Below are positions 18,858 through 25,958 of a stretch of DNA of 64,000 nt, one piece after another. The position numbers and the translations under genes are program-made. The notes below the pieces were generated by a model. The model was not told where the DNA came from and did not search any database. It saw nothing but the letters and a program-made list of their open reading frames with translations. This DNA comes from Glaciecola sp947496235 (lineage in GTDB: Bacteria > Pseudomonadota > Gammaproteobacteria > Enterobacterales > Alteromonadaceae), in NCBI RefSeq assembly GCF_050306235.1, contig NZ_JBLWFH010000004.1, positions 62,001 to 126,000 of the forward strand, read 5' to 3'. Position 1 is the first letter of the stretch. Every line of letters begins with the position of its first letter.

Positions 18858-18886
18858 AATTATTGCCTATCCTATATGGATTTACA

Positions 18887-19519
18887 TTACTTGTCGTTTT
18901 TACCGACTTCTGCTCGACTTGTTAACACACTGTCGACAAGTCCATAGTCTACCGCTTCTTGGGCACTAAGAAAGTTATCTCTATCAGTATCTTTAGCTAC
19001 TTTTTCATAATCTTGACCAGTATGCTCTGCCATTAATCTGTTCATTTTCTCTTTAATTGACAGGATTTCTTTTGCATGTATTTCAAAATCAGACGCCTGC
19101 CCCTGGAAACCACCTAACGGCTGGTGAATCATTACTCTTGAATTAGGTAGACAATAACGTTTGCCTTTAGTGCCACCTGAAAGTAAAAAAGCGCCCATAC
19201 TTGCTGCCTGACCAATACAAACCGTACTGATATCCGGTTTAATAAAGTTCATGGTGTCATAAATTGCCATACCAGCGGTCACAGAGCCACCGGGTGAGTT
19301 GATATAAAGATAAATATCTTTTTCTGGATTTTCTGCTTCTAAAAATAACATCTGGGCGACGATTAAGTTCGCCATGTGGTCTTCAACTTGCCCTACTAAA
19401 AATATAACGTTTTCTTTTAACAACCTAGAATAAATGTCAAAAGAGCGCTCACCTCTTGACGTTTGTTCAATAACCATAGGAACTAGGGCATTTGTCGGAT
19501 CGAAGATTTCTTTATTCAT
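18887..19519 (-). CDS. clpP: ATP-dependent Clp protease proteolytic subunit
   Basis: A 210-residue serine peptidase that forms the 14-mer proteolytic barrel working with ClpX and ClpA. The triad is S107 (GQAASMGA), H132 (MIHQPLGG) and D181 (DTDRDNF), with the same spacings as E. coli. An N-terminal propeptide of about 10-14 residues is expected. It is preceded by the tig terminator at about 50 bases, leaving little room for a promoter; I see no sigma-32 -10 there. Confidence 0.98.
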   Translation of the reverse strand: MNKEIFDPTNALVPMVIEQTSRGERSFDIYSRLLKENVIFLVGQVEDHMANLIVAQMLFLEAENPEKDIYLYINSPGGSVTAGMAIYDTMNFIKPDISTVCIGQAASMGAFLLSGGTKGKRYCLPNSRVMIHQPLGGFQGQASDFEIHAKEILSIKEKMNRLMAEHTGQDYEKVAKDTDRDNFLSAQEAVDYGLVDSVLTSRAEVGKNDK

Positions 19520-19567
19520 TATGTCTCTTTTTAAAAATGCGTGACCGGTAAACTTGTTACTGTCAGA

Positions 19568-19598
19568 TAAAAAAAATGCTCGGAATCTCCGAGCATTT
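19568..19598 (-). terminator. Rho-independent terminator of tig
   Basis: AAATGCTCGGA-ATC-TCCGAGCATTT is a perfect 11-bp stem followed on the minus strand by a run of eight T, 41 bases beyond the tig stop and just upstream of clpP. Confidence 0.85.
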
Positions 19599-19639
19599 AA
19601 TCAGTTTCAAGAACTAAAAGTCAATGACTGCTTTGTAAT

Positions 19640-20944
19640 TTACGCTTTTTTGTTCATTACTTCGTCGAAAGACTTTTTAACTTCTTTTACTTTCGCTTTA
19701 CCAAGAATGGCGTCAATCGCTTGCTCTTCAAGGGCAAGGTTTTGAACTTGCTGCATTAATTCCTGGTTGCTTTTGTAATACTCGATAACTTCAGCTGGAT
19801 CTTCATAAGCAGACGCTGTTGATTCTATAATGGCGTCAATTCGAGATTCTTCAACCTCTAATTTCTCTTGTTTGATAACTTCACCTAACAAAAGACCTAC
19901 AGAAACACGACGTTTTGCATTATCAGCGAATAATTCAGCCGGTAATTCAGGAACGTTAGCGCCATTGCCTTGTTGAGCAAAACGCTGTTTAGCTTGTTCT
20001 CTCAACGCGTTAATTTCTTGATCAAGAAGTGCTTGAGGAACATTTAAGTCGTTCTTTTCAAGTAACTTAGCAATAACGTCTTCTTTCACAGCATTCTTAA
20101 GAGTCTGATCAAGCTCACGTTGCATGTTCTTTTTAACTTCTTCTTTCAACGCGTCAACACCACCTTCTTCTACGCCGAATAATTTGGCGAATTCTTCGTC
20201 AACTTTAGGCAGCTTCAGACCATCTACTTTTTTCACGGTAATCGCGAACTTAGCGTCTTTACCTTTAAGGGTTTCTGCGTGATAGTCTTCAGGAAAGGTA
20301 ACTTCTGCAACAACTTCATCACCAGTCTTCGCGCCTACTAATGGCTCTTCAAAACCAGGGATCATTTGACCTTTACCTAGTTCTAATGGGAAATCTTCAG
20401 CTTTACCGCCTTCGAATTCTTCACCGTCAATGGTACCAACAAAGTCAATAACCACTTTATCGCCATTTTTCGCTTTACGCTTAACTTCACTGTACGAAGA
20501 GTGTTGCTTTTGCAACGTCTTCATCATTTCGTCAAGATCTTTCGCTTTGATATCAACAACTGGCTTTTCGATTTCTATCTCGTCTAACCCTTTAACTTCT
20601 ACTTCTGGGTAAACTTCAAAAGTTGCAGCGAATTCGAAATCTTGACCATCTTCATCTTTAATCAAAGAAAACGCTGGCATGCCCGCTGGATTGATCTTTT
20701 CTTTCATAATTGCTTGGTAGAAGTTTTGCTGCATGACATCACCAGCAATCTCCTGCCTAACAGCTGCACCAAAGCGCTGCTTAATCACTTTTACCGGCAC
20801 TTTACCAGGGCGGAAACCATTGATACGTTGCGTTTTAGCTAACTGTTGCAGTCTAGCTTTAACCGCTGAATCTACTGACTCGGCAGGCACCGTAATAGTC
20901 ATACGGCGTTCTAATCCTTGAGTAGTCTCTACAGACACTTGCAT
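19640..20944 (-). CDS. tig: Trigger factor
   Basis: A 434-residue ribosome-associated chaperone (E. coli: 432). The N-terminal ribosome-binding domain contains the signature NGFRPGKVPVKVIKQRFG. The middle FKBP-like isomerase domain spans about 160-245 (DKVVIDFVGTIDGEEFEGG...). The C-terminal part forms the chaperone arms. It is first in the tig-clpP-clpX-lon order. GAGGT lies about 8 bases before the ATG, and a sigma-70 promoter lies about 110 bases upstream. Confidence 0.98.
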   Translation of the reverse strand: MQVSVETTQGLERRMTITVPAESVDSAVKARLQQLAKTQRINGFRPGKVPVKVIKQRFGAAVRQEIAGDVMQQNFYQAIMKEKINPAGMPAFSLIKDEDGQDFEFAATFEVYPEVEVKGLDEIEIEKPVVDIKAKDLDEMMKTLQKQHSSYSEVKRKAKNGDKVVIDFVGTIDGEEFEGGKAEDFPLELGKGQMIPGFEEPLVGAKTGDEVVAEVTFPEDYHAETLKGKDAKFAITVKKVDGLKLPKVDEEFAKLFGVEEGGVDALKEEVKKNMQRELDQTLKNAVKEDVIAKLLEKNDLNVPQALLDQEINALREQAKQRFAQQGNGANVPELPAELFADNAKRRVSVGLLLGEVIKQEKLEVEESRIDAIIESTASAYEDPAEVIEYYKSNQELMQQVQNLALEEQAIDAILGKAKVKEVKKSFDEVMNKKA

Positions 20945-21366
20945 TCTTCTACCTCAACTATGCGCTATCGCTGCGCTTTGTTTATCATTTATCTCAGTAG
21001 CCAAGGCTACATCTGAGGGCATTTCTTGCCCTGTGTTAAAAAAGGACGCCAGATTATACAGAGACACTATAACTGAGTCGAGCAGTTTGGTTAAAAAACT
21101 CTGCTTATTTTTAATGCTCCCTTTGATTCTGAAGAAAAAATAGGCGTTTTATCGCAAGAATTGCCTTTCTCCACTGCGCTTTGCACGATGATCAACCAAA
21201 AAAAACCTCTTTTTTATCACCTTTGGACGAATAGCGTTAATTTGTGGTGTATCTGTTTCCTTTGCCCACCAAATTTTTCTTACCTTATGCATCAGGGAAA
21301 GCAATCGCACTAAATTCCCTTACGAGATTGTTGTTCACATTAGTTATTAATTAAACCAAAGGAAAT
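20945..21366. other. Intergenic region between divergent tig and the YHS/bufferin operon
   Basis: This 422-base stretch has no credible gene. It holds the tig promoter (21053-21081) and, in the tig leader, a hairpin (GTAGCC-AA-GGCTAC at 20997-21010, with flanking CTCA/TGAG). Nearer the operon an AGGGAA/TTCCCT inverted repeat (about 21293-21320, spacer about 19) is seen. I find no convincing consensus promoter for the bufferin operon here. Confidence 0.5.
21053..21081 (-). promoter_or_regulatory. Candidate tig promoter
   Basis: On the minus strand TCGACT (21076-21081), a 17-base spacer and a perfect TATAAT (21053-21058). The transcript would have a leader of about 100 bases before the tig ATG. 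Confidence 0.55.
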
Positions 21367-21849
21367 ATGAAAATGAGAATTTCTAAATTTATTAAAGTTG
21401 CTGGACTAGCCAGCTCAATTTTATTCAGTAGCTTCACTTTTGCTTCTTCAGTGAACTTAGGTGAAAACGACGTTGCAATTCATGGTTACGACCCAGTGGC
21501 GTATTTCGTTAAGAATATGGCCGTCGAAGGTAATGCAAAATTCACAGCGACTCATGAAGGTGCAATTTATCGTTTTGCAAGTGCAGAAAATCGCGATTTA
21601 TTTAAAGCCAATTCGGACAAGTATGCACCTCAGTTTGGTGGTTACTGTGCAATGGGTGTTGCGTTAAATAAGAAACTTGATGTTGACCCAAGCGCATTCT
21701 ATATCGAAGACGACAAACTATACCTCAACTTGAATAAAGCTGTTCAGAAAAAATGGCTTGAAGACGTTCCTGCGAACTTAAAAACCGCTTACCGCGTTTG
21801 GGATGGCATCGAAGGTCTTTCTGTAGCTGAAACTAACGCAGAGGAGTAA
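21367..21849 (+). CDS. Exported YHS-domain protein, first gene of the bufferin operon
   Basis: A 160-residue protein with a Sec signal peptide (about 1-26, ending FTFA). The YHS core runs from about 33 to 105, with HGYDPVAYFV, YRFASAENRDLFKAN and FGGYCAMGVA (C94). YHS domains occur in metal-handling proteins (copper P-type ATPases, heavy-metal related) and bind metals through Cys/His. The protein is periplasmic by prediction. GGAAAT lies just upstream of the ATG. The next gene starts 6 bases after its stop, so it is very likely in one transcript with the thioredoxin and bufABC genes. A metal role is inference from the family and the neighbours. Confidence 0.85.
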   Translation: MKMRISKFIKVAGLASSILFSSFTFASSVNLGENDVAIHGYDPVAYFVKNMAVEGNAKFTATHEGAIYRFASAENRDLFKANSDKYAPQFGGYCAMGVALNKKLDVDPSAFYIEDDKLYLNLNKAVQKKWLEDVPANLKTAYRVWDGIEGLSVAETNAEE

Positions 21850-21855
21850 GCACGA

Positions 21856-22182
21856 ATGAGTTCGGGTATTCAGGGAATTTCGCAAACTGGACATTTATTT
21901 CCAGAACCCATTGCCATGTTGTGGTTCAGCGCGCAATGGTGCGGTCCCTGTAAACAAATTACGCCTGTTATCAATATGCTTGAACAGGCGTATGCCGGCA
22001 CTGTCCGGATAGTCAAAATTGACGTAGATGAAGAAGTCGAGTTAGCGCAACAAATGGGTGTGCGTGCCGTTCCGACCATGATTCTACTTGATCGTAACAA
22101 GCGCCTCGATACGCATATCGGGGCTGGAAGTTTCGCTGAGTTATCTCAGTGGCTCCAAAGCAACATTACATTAATCGCATAA
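21856..22182 (+). CDS. Thioredoxin-family protein with CGPC motif
   Basis: A 108-residue single thioredoxin fold with the active site W28-C29-G-P-C32 and the cis-proline loop VRAVPTM (P73). There is no signal peptide, so it is cytoplasmic. It is as short as classical thioredoxin 1 but diverges at both ends. Its place between the YHS gene and the bufferin precursor (6- and 13-base gaps) suggests it keeps cysteines of the operon's products, perhaps the precursor peptide, reduced before modification or export. That role is inference. Confidence 0.88.
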   Translation: MSSGIQGISQTGHLFPEPIAMLWFSAQWCGPCKQITPVINMLEQAYAGTVRIVKIDVDEEVELAQQMGVRAVPTMILLDRNKRLDTHIGAGSFAELSQWLQSNITLIA

Positions 22183-22195
22183 CGAGGTAATAAAG

Positions 22196-22486
22196 ATGAA
22201 AAATACGCAAACTATTGCAGCCGCCGCCCTAGCTATAGCGCTAACTGGCGTAGTCGCAGGTCCAGCACAAGCTGCCAGCAAAGAGAAGTGTTATGGCATT
22301 GCTGCCGCTGGCCAAAATGACTGTGGCAATCTAGCTGGAACCCATTCATGTGCAGGTCAATCGACAGTGGATAAAGATCCTGGCGAATGGAAATTGGTGC
22401 CAAAAGGCAGCTGTGAGTCTATGGGCGGAATGCTAAAAGCTGAAGCCAAAAAGCGTTACAAAGAGCAGCAACAAAAGAAAGACTAA
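22196..22486 (+). CDS. bufA: Bufferin-type precursor peptide (DUF2282, BufA1 family)
   Basis: A 96-residue DUF2282 protein. A long Sec-type signal (about 1-27, ending AQAA) precedes a small region with four cysteines: C32 (EKCYG), C43 (NDCG), C52 (HSCAG) and C73 (KGSCES). It ends in a Lys/Gln-rich tail. DUF2282 peptides beside DUF692 and DUF2063 genes are precursors of bufferins, copper-binding peptides whose cysteines are oxidatively modified before export; they buffer copper in the periplasm. AGGT lies about 9 bases before the ATG. The maturase gene follows after 30 bases. Family assignment comes from the EKCYG...NDC...SCAGQ pattern plus context; the modification itself is not visible in DNA. 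Confidence 0.9.
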   Translation: MKNTQTIAAAALAIALTGVVAGPAQAASKEKCYGIAAAGQNDCGNLAGTHSCAGQSTVDKDPGEWKLVPKGSCESMGGMLKAEAKKRYKEQQQKKD

Positions 22487-22516
22487 GCGAGAACCCTAAA
22501 CAGCGGAGGAACAAAG

Positions 22517-23431
22517 ATGACCGAGATACACCAAACACATAAAGCAGTACGTAAACCCGCCCCCGTGGGAGTTGGTTTGCGACACGAGCATTATTCAACG
22601 GCGTTATTGAAGTCATCGCCCTCTGTTGATTTTGTTGAAATTCACGCAGAAAATTTTTTTGCAAAAGGTGGAGCAATCAGCCGATTGCTCGATCAAATAG
22701 TAGATACCTACCCAGTCAGTATTCATGGCACTGCAATGGGATTGGGATCAGCTCAAGGGATCAGTGCAAATTATCTACGAAAATTTGTCCAGCTAGTGAA
22801 CCGCGTAAATCCAATATTGGTTTCTGACCACGCTTGTTTTACTTGGGGAGCGCTAGGCAATAATCCTGTTCATGCGGGCGATTTATTACCGCTCAAATAT
22901 GACCAAGCAACTCTGAATGTACTGGTAAATAACATTGACCAAGTACAGCAAGCACTAGGTCGACAAATATTGATTGAAAATATTGTCACCTACAAACATT
23001 TTGAAAATGAAGACTTCTATGAAGCAGCGTTTCTAGCTAAGGTCGCGGAAAAAACACAATGCGGCTTGCTAGTTGACTTAAACAATATATTGGTCAATTA
23101 CCATAACTTTTCCGATGCCAACCCTTTGCAAGCAGCGAAGAAATGGCTACAACATATTCCGCCACACCTAGTACAAGAACTGCATTTAGCTGGCAGCACT
23201 CCGGTGCAATCTGATGCATACATTGTGGACGACCACGGTCAACCTGTATCTGATGAATGTTGGGAATTGTATGAAACAACCCTTTCAATGTTTCCTAACG
23301 CAGCTGTCTTGATAGAGAGAGACAATAATCTTCCTAGCTGGACTGAACTAACCAATGAAGCAAAGCATGCTAGAGAAGTCGCAAACAAAAAGCATATGAA
23401 AGCAAAATCTTTGGAGGCTGCGTATGCCTAA
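22517..23431 (+). CDS. bufB: MNIO-family (DUF692) bufferin maturation enzyme
   Basis: A 304-residue DUF692 protein, the multinuclear non-heme iron oxidative enzyme family that modifies Cys residues of peptides. It has a TIM-barrel-like set of conserved metal-ligand motifs: GVGLRHEHY (19-26), VEIHAENFF (40-48), SIHG (68-71), SDHACF (103-108), LIENIV (152-157), VDLNNI (186-191), ELHLAG (221-226) and IERD (266-269). GGAGG lies 7-11 bases before the ATG. Its last codons overlap the start of the DUF2063 gene by 8 bases, so the maturase and its partner are translationally coupled. No radical-SAM cluster motif is present. Confidence 0.93.
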   Translation: MTEIHQTHKAVRKPAPVGVGLRHEHYSTALLKSSPSVDFVEIHAENFFAKGGAISRLLDQIVDTYPVSIHGTAMGLGSAQGISANYLRKFVQLVNRVNPILVSDHACFTWGALGNNPVHAGDLLPLKYDQATLNVLVNNIDQVQQALGRQILIENIVTYKHFENEDFYEAAFLAKVAEKTQCGLLVDLNNILVNYHNFSDANPLQAAKKWLQHIPPHLVQELHLAGSTPVQSDAYIVDDHGQPVSDECWELYETTLSMFPNAAVLIERDNNLPSWTELTNEAKHAREVANKKHMKAKSLEAAYA

Positions 23432-24176
23432 GTTAACCAAATCAGCATTGCAATATCAATCTGGCTTACTTACCCAAGTGTTTACTTTTAACAACCCAGA
23501 AAAAGATAAAGGGCTGCAAATATACCAGCATAATTTACACATGACTGCATTGCGCAGTTTAAGCATTAGCTATCCAGTGTTAGAAAAAATGATTGGAGAC
23601 CAAGCGCTTTTTATTTTAACGCGACGCTTATTGGACATTGAATTGCCTAAATCAGGGGACTGGGCTGATTGGGGAGCGAATTTACCTAGCTTAATTGCAC
23701 AAAGCGAAATGCATGAAGATCATCCCTATTTAACCGATATCGCAGCATTAGAATGGGCCTTTCATCAGTCCTCCCGAGCAGCTTTTGAGGACTTAAATAT
23801 CGGAAGTTTACAAGCGTTAAGTGAAGACGACTTAACCAATAGATATTTCGAATTACAACCTTCATTACGATTTGTATCCAGTGTGTTTCCAATTCACATT
23901 CTTTGGCAGTTACATCGTAACAGTGGAAGTTTAGATGGATTAACTAACCAATCACTGGAGAATGCAATGAATACTGAAGAAACAGGACTTTATATCGTTG
24001 GACAAACTGATTCTAGTCCACAAATTACCCAAGTTAGCGAGGATGAATATCAATTCATTCAAGGTATCTCTGAAGGCTTAAGCGTAGCTGCTTTATTAGA
24101 GAGTTTTGAAAATATTGATTTTGCACATTGGCTGACAAAGGCCATGCAGAGTCACTGGATTACTGGCATTAAATAG
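23424..24176 (+). CDS. bufC: DUF2063 bufferin maturation partner
   Basis: A 250-residue DUF2063 protein. The N-terminal part (about 1-95) has the typical QIYQHNLHMTALRSLSISYPVLEKMIGD segment (seen at about 33-60). The C-terminal half (about 120-250) is less conserved and probably forms the peptide-recognition wing. In known systems this protein delivers the precursor to the MNIO enzyme. It overlaps bufB by 8 bases, has GGAGG upstream and is followed by a strong terminator, so it ends the operon. Confidence 0.9.
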   Translation: MPKLTKSALQYQSGLLTQVFTFNNPEKDKGLQIYQHNLHMTALRSLSISYPVLEKMIGDQALFILTRRLLDIELPKSGDWADWGANLPSLIAQSEMHEDHPYLTDIAALEWAFHQSSRAAFEDLNIGSLQALSEDDLTNRYFELQPSLRFVSSVFPIHILWQLHRNSGSLDGLTNQSLENAMNTEETGLYIVGQTDSSPQITQVSEDEYQFIQGISEGLSVAALLESFENIDFAHWLTKAMQSHWITGIK

Positions 24177-24201
24177 TTTATTCGACCCTCCCCCGGTCTA
24201 T

Positions 24202-24229
24202 GCGGTGTTTCCTTGCACCGCTTTTTTTT
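24202..24229 (+). terminator. Rho-independent terminator of the bufferin operon
   Basis: GCGGTG (24202-24207) and CACCGC (24216-24221) form a stem with an 8-base loop, followed by eight T, 25 bases past the bufC stop. Confidence 0.85.
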
Positions 24230-24356
24230 CTTCAACTTTTCTCACACCTAAAATGATTTGGTGAATCGGATAAGTTTTTAGTACTAACTGACAACTCTTA
24301 ATTTGATGCTTGTATAAAATTTCGCGCAAATTTAAACAGGTTATTAAGGTAACGAC

Positions 24357-24515
24357 ATGAGGAATCTACTCTTAAAATTTAAATGGCTTATCAAGCTAAT
24401 TGTCAGCTTCTTATTTGGCATGCTCCAAACAGAAGTTATCGCGTTTACTACATCCCTGATGCAAGAACTTGCCAAGGTTGAAGTAAATATACTGCTTAAG
24501 CAGGTCTTGTTATAG
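24357..24515 (+). CDS. Small hypothetical membrane-associated protein
   Basis: A 52-residue frame with AAGGT 7-11 bases before the ATG. The first 28 residues are basic then hydrophobic (KFKWLIKLIVSFLFGML), the rest amphipathic. It lies alone between the bufferin terminator and the TlpA-like gene, 27 bases upstream of the latter. No family recognised; it could be a leader or chance frame. Confidence 0.35.
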   Translation: MRNLLLKFKWLIKLIVSFLFGMLQTEVIAFTTSLMQELAKVEVNILLKQVLL

Positions 24516-24542
24516 CAAATCAGAATTATTGGAGAATTCGAT

Positions 24543-25052
24543 ATGAAATCTAAACATTATATTTTAGTAAGGCTATATATAGTGTTCGCACTTTTGTGTT
24601 ATGCGGTAGCCAGTCTTGCAGACGCACAACAAGGTAAACAGCAAAGCCTAATCGCTCCTGATTTCACATTCAGTGAAATATCGGGCGAAGAATATACCCT
24701 AAGTGAAAAGGTTAGCGGCAAACCTGCCTTGTTGTATTTTTGGGCGACCTGGTGTCCATACTGTAAGAAAGCTACCCCTAAAATCGTTGAGCTACACAAC
24801 AACTACTCAGACGTTATAGAAGTATTGGGCATTAACGTGGGAATTGATGACTCGGTAGAACTAACCCAAGCGTACATTGAAGAGTTTGACATCAAATTTC
24901 CAATCATGTTTGACCATGATAATTCGGTTAGTCAGTCTTACAACGTATTTGGAACCCCAGTATTTGTGGTTATATCAGATCAAGGCAAAATGCTATATAG
25001 AGGGCATGTGTATCCAGAAGGGATTGAACAAGCCTTGCAACCTACGCCATGA
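24543..25052 (+). CDS. TlpA/ResA-like periplasmic thioredoxin
   Basis: A 169-residue protein with an N-terminal signal or anchor (about 9-27) and a TlpA-like thioredoxin fold: APDFTFSEISGEEYTL, then W70-C71-P-Y-C74, then FGTPVFVVISDQGK with the cis-proline. Such proteins reduce periplasmic disulfides, for instance during cytochrome c or metal-centre assembly. GGAG lies about 8 bases before the ATG. The last 4 bases overlap the nrtS-like gene (ATGA), so the two are coupled. The specific partner is unknown. Confidence 0.85.
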   Translation: MKSKHYILVRLYIVFALLCYAVASLADAQQGKQQSLIAPDFTFSEISGEEYTLSEKVSGKPALLYFWATWCPYCKKATPKIVELHNNYSDVIEVLGINVGIDDSVELTQAYIEEFDIKFPIMFDHDNSVSQSYNVFGTPVFVVISDQGKMLYRGHVYPEGIEQALQPTP

Positions 25053-25279
25053 AAAATATGATTACCAACCTTAATCACAATTGGTTAAGCCTAATCACAC
25101 AAGGGATACTGATAAGTGCACTTAAAACCTCTTTGCTTGTTGGATCCTTACTTATTTTAATTAACCAATTTGATATTTTCGTCGGTACTGCTGAATTTCA
25201 TTTAGGTAAAGCAGCTCTTAGCTACTGTGTACCTTTTCTAGTATCATTGTACAGTCGAATCGCCTGCTTAAAAAAATAA
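25049..25279 (+). CDS. nrtS: NrtS-type small nitrate/nitrite transporter family protein
   Basis: A 76-residue protein with two hydrophobic segments. The pattern ALKTSLLVGSLLILINQ ... CVPFLVSLYS is that of the NrtS family, described as a small nitrate/nitrite permease in marine bacteria. It starts within the end of the TlpA-like gene (4-base overlap) and is followed by the TetR gene. Pairing with a thioredoxin rather than with nitrate-assimilation genes makes the substrate uncertain here. Confidence 0.75.
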   Translation: MKNMITNLNHNWLSLITQGILISALKTSLLVGSLLILINQFDIFVGTAEFHLGKAALSYCVPFLVSLYSRIACLKK

Positions 25280-25308
25280 CCAAAGAGATGTTAATAGTCA
25301 GATATTAA

Positions 25309-25328
25309 TGTATACTAACCTGTATACA
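25309..25328. promoter_or_regulatory. Palindromic operator at the tetR promoter
   Basis: TGTATAC (25309-25315), 6-base spacer, GTATACA (25322-25328): a perfect 7-bp inverted repeat ending 5 bases before the first possible tetR start. It covers a likely -10 hexamer TATACT (25311-25316). This arrangement is typical of autorepression by TetR proteins. Confidence 0.6.
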
Positions 25329-25332
25329 AATA

Positions 25333-25941
25333 ATGAGTATTAATATGACTAAAGGACGTAAAAGCAAGCGCGAACATTTAGTAGAGACGGCGCAACGCTT
25401 ATTTTATCGTGAAGGTATCAAAGGCACAGGTATAGACACAGTACTTGAACACGCCGGCGTTGCTAAAAGAACCTTATATAATCACTTTAAATCTAAAGAT
25501 GAACTTGTCATTGCAACCTTACAGAGGCGCGATGAAGAATTCATGAACATGCTAAAAACAGGCGTAAAAAAATTTGAAACTGAGCAACAAGGAGATCCTG
25601 CTTTTGCCCGCATCTTGGCGTTTTTCGATGCCATTGACGAATGGACAACCTCTAAGCAATTTTCTGGTTGTATGTTTATAAACGCATCTGCTGAATATCC
25701 GCGTCACGACCATCCAGTGCATGTTATTTGTGCTATGCATAAACGTCTGGTAATCCAATATATAGAAGAGCTTTTGAGTCCATTGTCGTTAGCTGACCCA
25801 CATGGGATAGCAGTTCAATTAGCTGTACTTACCGATGGCGCCATAGTTAACGCTCATACAACAGTCAACAAAAATGCAGCGCAAGTAGCAAAAGAAATAG
25901 CGCAATCAATGCTAGTTCTGCACACGCAACCTCAACACTAA
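25333..25941 (+). CDS. TetR-family transcriptional regulator
   Basis: A 202-residue regulator. The N-terminal HTH is about residues 12-60 (LVETAQRLFYREGIKGTGIDTVL ... KRTLYNHFKSKDEL, read in parts), followed by an all-helical ligand domain with C112 in FSGCMFINAS. The ATG at 25345 (MTKGRK) is an alternative start with a slightly better ribosome site. It probably represses itself through the palindrome just upstream. Possible targets are nrtS and the TlpA-like gene behind it or genes near the related palindrome at 30.3 kb. Ligand unknown. Confidence 0.88.
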   Translation: MSINMTKGRKSKREHLVETAQRLFYREGIKGTGIDTVLEHAGVAKRTLYNHFKSKDELVIATLQRRDEEFMNMLKTGVKKFETEQQGDPAFARILAFFDAIDEWTTSKQFSGCMFINASAEYPRHDHPVHVICAMHKRLVIQYIEELLSPLSLADPHGIAVQLAVLTDGAIVNAHTTVNKNAAQVAKEIAQSMLVLHTQPQH

Positions 25942-25958
25942 ACTGTCAGCATACTGAA

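Noticed and set aside
21293..21320. AGGGAA/TTCCCT inverted repeat as a CueR-type copper operator for the buf operon
   Set aside because: The 19-base spacing between arms matches neither the CueR site nor a -35/-10 arrangement typical of MerR-family promoters.
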